64,000 nucleotides of DNA, from assembly GCA_019722365.1 (NCBI GenBank), contig JADFUC010000759.1, positions 372,001 to 436,000 of the forward strand, in the 5' to 3' direction. This stretch comes from Lithospermum erythrorhizon (lineage: Eukaryota; Streptophyta; Magnoliopsida; Boraginales; Boraginaceae). The notes under the pieces were generated by a model that saw nothing but the letters and a program-made list of their open reading frames with translations, did no database searches and was not told the DNA's origin. This document shows positions 46,536 through 58,100 of the stretch, piece after piece (the first letter of the stretch is position 1; the number at the start of each line of letters is the position of its first letter). Both the position numbers and the translations under genes were made by a program.

Positions 46536-47664
46536 TTAACAACCCCAAGTTAAGGTGTTGACGAAGTGCATAGGCACTGAAGAGAAAGATTCACCATATT
46601 CCACATCAAACTGATAGCAACCACATGTCTCCAAATCATAGACAAATAGAGGCTTCATAAACAAAGCATCAAAGAGGATTCTCTTACCATACCCAATTGA
46701 AACTATAATAGGTGTTTCTTTGAGCTTTCGTATTTGTCAGGAGACATAACCTTACGCAATTGATTTCTTATAGGTTCACCATCGATATATAAAATTTTTA
46801 CCCATTCTTCGCTAGTGTAATCTTTCAACAGCCATACCTCCATTGAAAAGTTTCTACTGACATACCATACTGAAATGGAGTTCCCTTTAGCTAAATAATT
46901 TAAAATATTTATGTATTGCGTACATCTAAAACTGAGCGGGGGTGAAATACGCTTGATGCTTTCAGATTTGAGATCCAAAGCCAAAATGTAATGATTGAAG
47001 GGATGAGCCCAATATACGAAATCTGTACTTGTAATTGGAGGTCTTGTATCTAATAATGTCATATCCTCTTTCGTTAGAGCATAATTTAAAAATCTCCATG
47101 CGTTGTCAATACCCACCGTCAAGATCGCACATCCAAGGTCAAGGTTATATGGCATGCTACACCCTTTTTCAGTCCTATATACCACCACCACTTTATAAAC
47201 TTCAGAAGAAGCTTCAAAAGCTAGAGCACAACAAACTACTCGGAAAGATAATCGAGGAAGTGCCAACGCTCTACGAGTAATTGGATTTCCAACATAATAT
47301 GTACAATTAGTAACCAGTCCCCTGAAAATCAACATCAACCCATTGCAAGTATAGATCTGATATTTATATTTAGAAGGTATATTAAATTCGAAACCACTGA
47401 GTCTTGCATGACACTCTCTCAAGTCCAAAAGATAATATCGACTCCTCTTTGGAGAATGCATTAGGAGGGTAGTAGTTGCCAACAGAAAGTGAGTGTTAAC
47501 AAATTGGGGGTCTTCAATGATCCTACGCCATTGACGACATACATACCTCATCACATTATAAAGTACGTGAGCAGGAAGGCAGATAAGAATATTGAATATG
47601 ATTTCCTCCGGAAGAATTGTGATGCTTGTTTCTCTTTTTTTTTAACCTGGGGTTGAGGTGCCAT
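46536..47664 (-). pseudogene. F-box protein with F-box-associated domain, two frame breaks
   Basis: Single-exon gene, about 376 codons if whole. An ATG at 47664 reads MAPQPQVKKK into a run of nine A (47635-47643). The F-box (LPEEIIFNILICLPAHVLYN, then MRYVCRQWRRII) follows one frame off, with no ATG of its own before the motif. The next 280 residues are a plain F-box-associated domain (NGLMLI, VGNPITRRALALPR, FVYWAH, ILALDLKSESIKRI, ISVWYV, VWLLKDY). At about 46715-46721 (AAAGAAA on the minus strand) the frame breaks again; one frame over the domain continues as ETPIIVSIGYGKRILFDALF and ends at 46536 with LTWGC. Each break looks like one lost base in an A-rich run. F-box proteins give substrate choice to SCF ubiquitin ligases. 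It is either a young pseudogene or an assembly with homopolymer errors. Confidence 0.88.
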
Positions 47665-48228
47665 CGGTTCAACTTTTTATTAATTTAACTAATTTGTATT
47701 ATTTCGAAAAACAGCTACAGCATAAATTAAGACCTTTGTTACTACTACTCATATTTATAAATACAATATCAAATACTTATTAATAGCTATGAACTTTAGC
47801 ATACGTGTTATTACTAAAATTATTGCATAATTAATACTAATAATATATTCCTTAATTATCCTGATTCATCTCAATATAATTCCCGAGAGGCTTAAACTAT
47901 TAATGCATTTGCAGCTTTATATATCACGCAGATTTTCATCAAGCTTCTGTACCCAACACTTTCAATTTTTCATACTACGACCCCAAGCACTTAAACCTAA
48001 ATTTTTGGTGATATAATCTAATAACTTTGGCTGATTGTTATGCCCGTACGAGTGATATCCCTTTCTTTTCTTGAAGTACATAAAGGTTGCTGCATTAAGC
48101 AAACTATCCTCGTCTTGTTTCTCTCTCTTTATCTTTCACTTCTTTTTATTGTTTAAGCATTGTGATTTTTGTTTCTCTTGTTTCTTGTATATTCTCTCTC
48201 TCTAGAAAATCAAGAAAGTTGGATTTTA
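47665..48228. promoter_or_regulatory. Shared divergent upstream region, F-box and RING genes
   Basis: 564 bp separate the two start codons. On the RING side the leader (about 48100-48228) is CT-rich with TTTCTCTCTC blocks, a common plant core-promoter and leader feature. No convincing TATA box was placed on either side. Confidence 0.5.
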
Positions 48229-49986
48229 ATGTGGCAAAAACAGACCCAAAGATCTTCTTTCAGGGAATCTATCAAAGGCCTTGAAGCTGATATTCACCAT
48301 GCAAATTCCCTGTAAGTTTGTTTCACAGACAATAACAAAGTTCATCTCTCGACTCCTTGTACTTAAATTTTTTATTTTTTCTATGTTTGGTTATTAACCT
48401 TTTCCAGAATTAGAATGAATAATTTCTTTTTATGTAGTTTAGTTTATGGTTCAAGTTGATCAGTAAGTCAATTGTATCTGTATGGTAGTTGGATAGCAAT
48501 AAATATGTGGTTGGTTGGTTTCTTTTGCTTGTGAAGATAGAGCTAGTATATAAGAAATGTGATGTTACTTCTTGATCATTGTGATAAAGTTACTGCTATC
48601 ACATTGGAATGTTCATTTATCAATTGCTGTAAATTATGAGAGGTTATTACCTGTAGTTGATTGATACTAATATAATGATTGTGTTTGATCTAACTATGAT
48701 CAAAGTCCAGTTTCTGCAGTAACTTTTTAAATTTTATTTGAAGTACCAAGTGATGATTTGAACCCGTGACCTTCCTGTTTCGACTAGAGGTGAAGCGTGT
48801 TACCATTGCACGTTCATTAAGTTGTTATTCAATCAATGAATTATCAGATTTTTGTCATCAATGTCACAGTTTTACTCCTTGATTAAGATGTGGTCTTGGA
48901 CACTTCAAAAGGGCAGGCCAGCGGCAAGGCCTGCCCTCCCCGGCTCCCCCTATGCTGGTGAAGGGTCTGATCACTATTTCAATAAGCAGACCGAATTTAT
49001 GTGATAGAATTAGTGGTGAGATTTATATTTGAACTGAGGTGAATTGTGCAGGGCAGCAGCTCTTCCCCATGATTTAAGTGGGGATTATGTCCAAATGAAA
49101 CTGGCTTATGGAACTTTTGCTCCGTTCTTACTGTTCCTGATAGAGTGGATGGACTTCAGTTGTTTGGATGCATTGCCTAGCTTTCTTGGCCTTCTTCACA
49201 TACTCGTTTACAAGGTGAGTAATCTGACTCTCGGAAGATGTCATCACAGTTCAGCAATGAAGATTAGAGGTGGTTGTAAAACTAAAACATTACTCTTTCT
49301 AATATTCAGGTGTATGTTGAAGGTATGCCAACAATATCCTCACAAGAAAGGAAAGCGTCTCTCAAAGAATTCTATGGTGAAGTTCATTTGTCTATGAGTA
49401 TTTTTTGTTGCTTTTTAGAAGTTCGGTTCTTAGATATGTTTCCTTGGTTGAAATTCTTGCAGCTGTTATATATCCTTCGCTGCAGCAACTTGAAGGACAT
49501 GTAATGGATATAATGGAAGAAAATCATCGACGAACAAATTGTTCAGACAATATTGTCATGAAAGGAATGGAAGATAGAAAGTCGTTGTACAGAGATGAGC
49601 GGGAAGATGAATGTGGAATATGTATGGAGACTGACTCGAAGGTTGTATTGCCTAATTGTGGCCACTCCATGTGTATAAGCTGCTTCCATGACTGGTAAAA
49701 GTCTGATTATCATGGTGATTATATCTTATGTTGTATTTGTCTGTAACACTAAAACGATGATTCCAATGCCATCTTAAGGTCTGGTCGGTCTAAATCATGC
49801 CCATTTTGTCGAGGCAACCTGAAGAGAGTCCGATCAGCTGACTTGTGGATCCTCACTGGCAGCTATGATGTAGTTGACACAGTCAGTCTTGCCAAGGAAA
49901 ATCTTAGTCGGTTCTACCTTCACATCGATAAATTACCTCTGCTGGAACAAGATAACAATTCAGTACTGGATGACTATATGTTCTGA
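48229..49986 (+). CDS. RING-type E3 ubiquitin ligase, AIRP2-like
   Basis: Coding exons: 48229-48311, 49052-49214, 49310-49376, 49463-49694, 49779-49986; all GT..AG; 250 residues, like Arabidopsis AIRP2 (about 240). The N-terminal half follows the AIRP2 plan: FRESIKGLEADIHHANSL, DYVQMKLAYGTFAPFLLFLI, LGLLHILVYKVYVEG, SSQERKASLKEFYAVIYPSL. The RING is C3HC4: CGIC, then LPNCGHSMCISCFHDW, then CPFC, with all eight zinc ligands present and the last pair in exon 5. The tail (LKRVRSADLWILTGS, FYLHIDKLPLL) is also family-typical. RING E3s bring a ubiquitin-loaded E2 to a substrate; AIRP2 acts in abscisic-acid and drought responses, but the function of this copy is inferred from similarity only. Intron 1 (740 bp) holds a tRNA-like repeat and a GC-rich palindrome. 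The gene looks intact. Confidence 0.94.
48745..48832 (-). repeat. tRNA-like (SINE-head-like) fragment in RING gene intron 1
   Basis: On the minus strand, CAATGGTAACACGCTTCACC resembles box A and GGTCACGGGTTCAAATC box B, about 45 bp apart. The tRNA fold is not complete, so it is more likely a SINE head than a tRNA gene. Confidence 0.45.
48911..48936. repeat. Perfect GC-rich palindrome
   Basis: GGGCAGGCC (48911-48919) and GGCCTGCCC (48928-48936) form a perfect 9-bp stem with an 8-base loop, followed by a C-rich run (CTCCCCGGCTCCCCC). It is far more GC-rich than the surrounding intron. Confidence 0.9.
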
Positions 49987-50337
49987 GTTGCAGCATGAAG
50001 AAGTTATTTGAAGCCAAAGACATAGTATATATTATAGCTCCATCTCTTGTGTCGTCTAACAAACAGCAGTAGCTGCATTTGGGGGAATGAAATTCTAGAT
50101 TTGACAGACCTAATACATAGCTAATGTATTTATGTAGCACATAAACTCGGGTGGGATATTTTCGAAGCCCCTAGATGTTTCAATTATGTTCTATGCCAGG
50201 CATTCAACTCAGCTTTTCTATGCAAACCTGAGTGGTGAAATGAAAGCGGCATGTAAAAAAGATCATGTAAGTTGTAAGAGATGTTCCAAAATGTAAGTAA
50301 ACTTATGATAATATGTATCAAATTACTAGTCTATATA

Positions 50338-50382
50338 TCTCTCTCTCTCTCTCTCTCCATATATATATATATATATATATAT
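50338..50382. repeat. Compound CT and AT microsatellite
   Basis: About ten TC units (50338-50357) followed by about twelve AT units (50359-50382). Confidence 0.95.
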
Positions 50383-51747
50383 CACTAACATATATAAGTA
50401 TTTAATAAAAAGATTGCTTGCTTTCTTCCTTTTCACATTATTAATTACTAAATTATTCTTCTCTCTCTAAAAATCTAAAAGCTGGTGAATTTAATACGAC
50501 TAACTACTACTTCCATCCTGCTTTTATATTCGACGCTGCATATCGAACTTCGACTATCAATTATTCTTAAACTGGGGATATGTTCAAAAATTATAAGAAA
50601 ATAATATGAAATTACTTTCAAAGACAAATCTAACGATATAACTTTTATATTCATTAAATAATATAATTAGTAATTAATCGGTCAAAGTTTTACTCTCGAC
50701 ATAAAGAAAACGGCCAAATAAAAAAAAAAAAATGTAGTAAGATTAAGTATTCATCATACTTATACTTCAAGACACGTAAGATTATCAATCGAAGTCAATC
50801 ACCAAAGACATACACGCACTTGACGATCATACATCACATACATTCGGCATTATACGTATTTTTATAATTATCACGATCCCACTTTTTTATAATTAACTTC
50901 ATATTTATCTTCATCAGATGTTTAATGATTCAAAGATATTTAATCAATAACACAATTATTTTGCTCAATTTGTACGTATAACTTTCATGCATTTAATTGG
51001 GCGTTAATATGCCTCATATATTACTTTATTATTCCTTTCATCATACGCCGGGCTTTAATCTTTAATAATTGTTGTTAGTTAATAATATGTTTTATGTAGA
51101 ATTATTGTTATTATTATTATTATAATAGATATTTGTTAAATAATCATATGTTTCTTGTGTAATTATTATTATTATTATTGCTTATTATTTCTATTATTAT
51201 TACGTAAAACTATTGTTATTATTGTTATTTAATTGCATGTGATATGAATTTTATATATCGGTATCCACAAAAATTTAAATTATATTTTTTAAATCATATC
51301 AATTCTAACTCACATAAAAGTAAAATAATTCACGATACTATACTAATTTATCAATTCGGCCAATATATTTAGTCAAACGAGATCAAACTGTTCAAATAAG
51401 ATTTTTATCTTTTTATGAACATCTTAGCGTCAGATAAGATCTCTCTATCGACATCGTATTTTATTATAATTTTTTATATTGTATTTAAAGAGTCATTTGT
51501 GATCAAAATATCCCTTCAAAAAAAAATATTAATTAGAAAAAATTCAAATGAGTGTAATTATTTACACGCTTAGAATGATTTCTAATTAAACATAAAAATA
51601 TATCAAATATTCAAAATTACTGCGACGCATCGCCTCTCTTTAAGCATTCTTTATAAAAAGTCAGCTTAATCCCTAACGTGTTTCTTCTTCCATTTTTATA
51701 GCACTATATTACCCCTCCCAAATAAAATTATTTACAAGACATTTAAT

Positions 51748-53580
51748 TATTATCAAACTTCAATAATAATTAAATAATAATAAGAGTTAAAAAGCATTAA
51801 ACATAAAAATAAGAAATTACAACTTGATGTTTCATGACTCTATTGGATAAATAACATAAATAATGCAAGTGCTTATGGTATTACCATTCTAATTATACTA
51901 TAACTAAAATACTGAAGTTATTACGACTCATTATTCCACATTTTGAAAGTTACACAAAAAATATCAATAATTGGGATTAAATAATTATATTTATGTATTT
52001 ACTTCATAACTTATATTAAATATTTAAGTTACATTATTCTCACTATTCCACCTATATATTCATAGTAACACAAAATTAACATATTATTTATTATGTAAAT
52101 AACCATTATTTTATACTAGAAATTATGCAATTTCAACGGCCTTTAACTCTAACTCAAATAACGTGGTAAAGACATAACGCTTAAATTTTTATTCATTTTC
52201 AATGATTCATATGCATGTCGTTAGCCATTTTGGAGTTAAGAAGACTGAAAAGCTTCCAAGAACATTATAATTTAACCATTTTCTATATCTCCAACCATTA
52301 ATAATTCTTAGGTAATTTTTTAACTATCGTTTATATTCTTAAAACAATTATTATAGATCAAATTATATTATAATCTCCTGCTTTTCTACAACTCTATTAG
52401 TCAATTTAAAGACGATGAGAAATGCCGAGATATTTTTATAATATTAACATTTAGATGAATAAAATGGAAATATTCATTATGGTTCGATGTTTACATTTAA
52501 TCGCTATTTTACTTCAAGAGTTAATATTGATATTGCTATACCTTTTTGATGTATTTATAATAAAATAAAAAGTTGAATATAAATAAATACAAATACATCC
52601 TTTGAATTAATTAAAATGAGATTATAAGTAATTTATGTATGTGTGTTGATCAATTCAAATAACGGTTATCAAACTATAATAATAATTAAAACAATAATAA
52701 GAATTAAAACCATTAAACATAAAAATATTCTCAAGCTTACAACTGACGTTACGACTTATCGATAATTAAAATAAATAATTATTTTTACGTTATTACTTCA
52801 TTCTATTTATAAATTATAATTAAAATATTTGAAAGTTATAATGACTTTCATTATTCCAATTATTCGGTAGTTGTAATAAACTAATATCAAGAATTAAAAT
52901 AAATAATTATATTTATGTATTTACTTCATAGGTCAACTCATTAAAATATTTGAAAATTAAGCATAATTCCTATTAATCCACTTTTTTCATAGTTACAATA
53001 AAAATAATATATTATTTGTTCTACAAATACCCATTATTTTATACTACAGGTTACGTAATTTCGATCATACCTCAAATATCGTAGTAAAGATTACAATATC
53101 AAACTTTATTTATTTTCTTAGAATGATATACATTATGTCAAGTTAGCTATTTTGGAGCAAAAATCCAAGCACCCAAAGAAGTTTTTCAAAGACATTATAA
53201 TGCAACACTTCTCTATATCTACACCCACTAATAATTTGCAGTAATTTTCAAATATCGCTTATATTCTTCAAACCATTATTATAGATCATATTATATTATT
53301 AGTATATTTTCTTAAACATGTAAAATCAATAAAAGACAAATCTAAAGAGATATCAAGATATTTTTAAAATTTCATTAAACATTTATATGAATAAACGAAA
53401 ATATTTATTATGGTTTGATGTTTACATTTAATCACTTTTATTTACTAAGATTTACCAGTTGTTATACTTTTTAATGATGGTAATAGATATTAAAATTTGA
53501 ATACAAATAAATATAAAAAATACATCCTTTGAATTCAATTAAATAAGATTGTAATTTATGTAATGTAGTTGGATCAATCT
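51748..53580. repeat. Diverged tandem duplication, unit about 0.91 kb
   Basis: Copy 1 (51748-52657) and copy 2 (52665-53580) share many landmarks in the same order: TTATCAAACT then AATAATAATT, TTATATTTATGTATTTACTT, CCATTATTTTATACTA, AGCCATTTTGGAG or AGCTATTTTGGAG, ATTATTATAGATCA, TTATGGTT-GATGTTTACA, and ACATCCTTTGAATT at the end. Many small gaps separate them, so the duplication is old. Confidence 0.8.
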
Positions 53581-54620
53581 AAAAAAATTAAATCTAAGAC
53601 AAATTTTATATACTAATATTTATAAATTCAAAATTAACTCATTTTTAAGATTTCCTACACACTTGTAATAATATTTATAAATTCTTAATCGATATACAAT
53701 CAAGGCCACCATTCTCGTAATAAACTATAATATTATTTTATTAGTATAATTTCATATATATATACTTATTTTGATGAATTTAACTATTAAAATGTGAAAA
53801 TATTACTTTTAGAAGAAAAAAAACATGTCTTTTTTAAGTCTCAATATAAAATACTATGATAACTTAAAACACATTTGATATATCTTCAATTAATTCATGT
53901 CACAAGGCTATAAAACGATAACCATCTTCAGATGTTATAAAACATTTCAAGCCACAAATATACCAATACCATCACATCGAAGTTCTAACGTCATATTTCA
54001 ACACAAAGTATAATAATAATTGTTTTACATTAAGTTATATTTTATTTTTTGATAATGAAGATAAGACTTCATAACCATATTATGGTCAAAACTATTTTAA
54101 AAATTAAATTATCTAACTCTCAGCCTGCTCAAAGGTGTCTCTCAACTCTATTATTAACAATTCTTGGTTGTCTATAGACTCTCTACAGTAACGTAAGATT
54201 CGAAAGGTTTGCAAAATTATTCTTTATGTCAATAAAGTTAAATTTATTTCAAAAAATATGGAATATTTATAATAAAATTGAAAATAGTAAATTTCAACAT
54301 ATGAAGTAAGCATTTGAAAAATGATATAAGGCAAAATACTTTAAATATTGCACACAAAAGTGTAATTCAAAAAAATTAGGTCATTGTTTAAATTTGAAAT
54401 AAATTAACGCCAATATGAAAATCTATTCATAATTTATTATTCAAGAGTGTTAATCTATAAAATTTAATATCATTATTATTTAAAGAATTTCAATAAAGAA
54501 TATATGATTATATTATTTAACCACTAATACACACACATAAATTTATTGACATGAGCATAATTATTTTTTGTATTTTAATACTCAAACCTCAAAAAAAAAT
54601 TATCTATTAAAGTTGTCCAC

Positions 54621-54644
54621 GTGCACGACGCACATGCTACTAGT
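54621..54644 (+). repeat. Helitron-like 3' terminus
   Basis: GTGCACGACGCAC (GTGC/GCAC short hairpin) is followed after 6 bases by CTAG and a T, matching the plan of Helitron ends (hairpin, then CTRR at the border, next base T). No 5' partner was fixed. Confidence 0.4.
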
Positions 54645-54934
54645 AAATTAAAAAGCAACATATGCATATATTGATTATACAAAGATATTATTGAACCGAA
54701 AGTACTAACTAAATGTACTCAGAAAAGTGGTTACATATTAAAAATATTTATTAAAATAAATTTATGAAAATAGTCCTAACAAACATTTCATGCAATCTCT
54801 TGGCCCTATGTCCTGGTCCCTTGATGACATTGTTTGCTTATGTTGGCGCATAGAGGATTCATGATTCTTCAGTCTTTCCTTATTAGTCGCTTGATAAAAC
54901 ATACACGGAGAAAAAAAATAACAAAAAACACACC

Positions 54935-55192
54935 AAACCCTACTAGTAGTATGTATGTGGGATCCATCTAATTTGATTTTGGAATATACATGTTGTAGTC
55001 AAGTTCGGTATTTATAGATTCAATAATGATTATTATGCTAATAATATGAGACAATAATTTCGACAGTTATTACTGTACTATTATATGGTAATAGATGCTA
55101 ATGTTAAAAAAAACAGGTTGAAACCCACTAGTAGTATGTATTAGGAATCCATCTAATTTGATTATGGAATATACATGTTTTAGTCAAGTTCC
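54935..55192. repeat. Direct repeat, about 75 bp, 110 bp apart
   Basis: 54935-55010 and 55121-55192 share ACTAGTAGTATGTAT, CCATCTAATTTGATT, TGGAATATACATGTT and TAGTCAAGTTC, about 85% alike by eye. They lie at the 3' border of the LINE. Confidence 0.85.
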
Positions 55193-55197
55193 TTTAT

Positions 55198-58100
55198 ACA
55201 TTTTTTTTTATATAGATAATTCATGTTATTAGTAAAAAAATTAATGTTTGTAGCCTTTAAGGCTATTAGATGATACCGAATTAAAAGTGCTAATGATAAT
55301 ATCTTTTAAATTTAAAAAATATCCTACACCAAGCAGGGCAGAACCAAACAATTCATAGCTTTCTCCGGCATCCTTCCCGAAGACAACTCCCCCATTCTCC
55401 AATTTGCTTGATTCTATGATAGTTTCTATACCAAACTTGAGAGAATAATTCATCGCTAGCACATGTGATGGCGTGAAAATTAAGCTCTTTCGAGTAGAAA
55501 TAGAAATGGGTATAAATTGCCGCTCCAAAAGACATAAGAGAAAATGATGTTGAGTGTCAACGCAATCCTGACTATCATCAACGAGATTGATAAGATAGTC
55601 TCCTTCAATGATTGTTCTGTTTCCTTTGAGAAAAATGTTAAGAAGCCATTTGGGTCGTTTATCACTAGAGATACCGAGAAAAATTTTAGTATCTCTTTTT
55701 CTGCAACTTCTTCTACATCAGCCGAGGTCGCGTGTAGTTGTTATGGAAAAGGAAGGGCGACGGGTCCAAGACAACTATTGCTTCTTCTCGTAGTTAAGAT
55801 TGGAATTTTATTTGTTGAAGCCATTCAAGGCGAAGCCATGTAGCACGCCTGAACCATTTGCAAATGAAGGTTTCGCTTAATTGAAGACTGTTTCATTCCT
55901 AGTAAGCCAAGTAACCCAAAGAATACTATAAAAAAGGAGGAGCTCAAATATATTGTAATGAGTCCAATTTATAAAACTGTACGAGAAATAGTTTGATTAT
56001 CAGTGAAGAGTCGAAAAGTTCACATGCTAAAAGAGACCACAATTTTTTTAATAAAAATACATTCAACAAAAAGATTATTGGTACTTTCATTTTCAAGGGA
56101 ACAAAATTGACAAATGGGGTTAACTTGATGTTTAATTTTATTACAAAGAAAGATTCATGGCGACAATCGTTGTCGCCAAAAGAAAAAGTTTTAATTTTTT
56201 AAATAATTTCCAAAGTTTTTCCAAGTTTGTTCGGGGAATAGGCTAAGAAGAGGGATTCGGTGGTTTATGTAGTCGTGATTGGTGATTCGGGCATAAAGGT
56301 CTTGAGCAGTGGCCTTTTGACCATTTTTGGGTATCAACCTTACCAAATAAAGGTGCTTTTGAGAATTTTTGACAATGCGCGAGTGGTTATGGATTTGGCA
56401 GCGGGGATATTTCAAAGGAGCGGCTACTACGTTAAGATCAACAACAAGGTTCGATAGCCATGATCGATCAATTTAGCCGGTGAAGATAGTGAGATCGGGT
56501 TTGTTTATGATCGGGAACCAATTATCATTTCAAATATTGATATTTGCACCATTACCTACCGTCCAGATCATGGAATCTTTGATGCAGGTAATACCTGAAT
56601 GTAGACTCTCCAGTCCACAGGCATCTGCCTGACAATGACTAATAAAGGGGATGATAGGAGAAAGTATTTGATTTTATATCAGGGTCACGGGTAAAGTTGG
56701 ATTTATTTAATAAGACTATCCACATGAAATAATAATGTCAAGCTAAAAGAGAATGGAGGGTGTTTAAAAACTGCACCTCCTTGATCCACATCACGACGGA
56801 GAATTTAATCGATCCAACGATGAGTCAAGATTGACACCTTTCCCAAATAAAGTCAGAATTTTTTATCAATTTCATGGAGGGTGGAAAGGGAAAATTTATA
56901 AACACCCATAGGATAAACCAAAATATCTTGAAGAACCGACTTGATAAGGATAACTCTACCGGTGAAGTTGAGGAACCTGCTTTTCCATGATAAGATTCTT
57001 CTTTTGATTTTGTCAATAATATTAACAAAGATTTCTTTCGTCATGATATCCATGGGAATTCCTGTGATAACTCCTTAAACGATCCGAGGCAACGATGCCC
57101 AAAAAGAAGCAGAAGGGCTGCATCTTGTTTATGCAGGGTGTATCGGGGACTCAAAGTAACGGTGTATCAGGGATAATTTTATGATTTTTCCCCGAATTCT
57201 CAGGCTTCGATATGGACGAGGAAAAGGCGCCAATGATATTTTGTCTGTGATGAATAAAAAATAACTATCATCCGCAAATGTGCTGGAAATCATGGGCCCA
57301 TCTCTTGCAACGGAAACCTTTCTAGATGCTTTAAAGCGAGCAGGTCAAGAAGAGCCTCGTGCAGCGTAAAAAGGACGAGAAAGAGGATCATTGCCTAAGT
57401 TCACATTCGGGGAACGGCGGACTGTGAGGTTTGTCCATTTACTATGATTAAGTATTGAACCGTTGTGACACATTTTTTAATTCATTGAATCCAATGTGGT
57501 GGAAATTTAAGTTTTTCCAAAAGATGAAATAGGAAGTCCCATCTAACTCTATCAAATACTTTGCTCATGCCAATTTTTATAGCTGCCATTCTATTCTTTT
57601 TTTGTTTGGAATTTCTAATGTTGTTGAAGTTCGAGCCACATGACGTTGTTCGGGGCACCTCTACCATGAACAAAGTCATTTTGAAAGGGTGAACAAGAAG
57701 TTTAAGCTATGGGTTTCGACAATTGACCAAAACTTTTGTAGTTTATCTTATGCATAACATCAGAAAGCATCGACGGGTCTATAATCACCAATAGAGTTGG
57801 GAGGTCAATTTTAGGAATCAAGGTAATAAAAGTGTTATTAATTTCTTTCAAAATGAATCCATTGTTAAGGAACTCAAGAGTGGCATTGATCACATCATTT
57901 CCAACGGTATCCCAATTATTTTGGTAAAATTCAGCTGGAAAACCATCAGGTCCAGGAGATTTGTAATGGGACATTTGGAAAATGAAAATTTTGACTTCAA
58001 TACTCGAGAATCAGGGATGCCGGTGTCAAGTATTTGTCAAGCGACTCAGAGCGGAGATGCTGCTAAAGAGATTCAAAGGTTGGTTAAAAAAGGAGGTAGA

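Larger units (their letters stand above)
49987..54934. other. Very AT-rich spacer
   Basis: After the 3' untranslated region of the RING gene (to about 50,300) I see no gene for over 4 kb. The stretch holds a CT/AT microsatellite, a 0.9-kb tandem duplication and a Helitron-like end (listed). The whole block could be one or more non-autonomous transposons. Confidence 0.5.

Noticed and set aside
48745..48832. Possible intact tRNA gene
   Set aside because: Box A and B resemblance is present, but no full cloverleaf with acceptor stem could be drawn; kept only as a SINE-like fragment.
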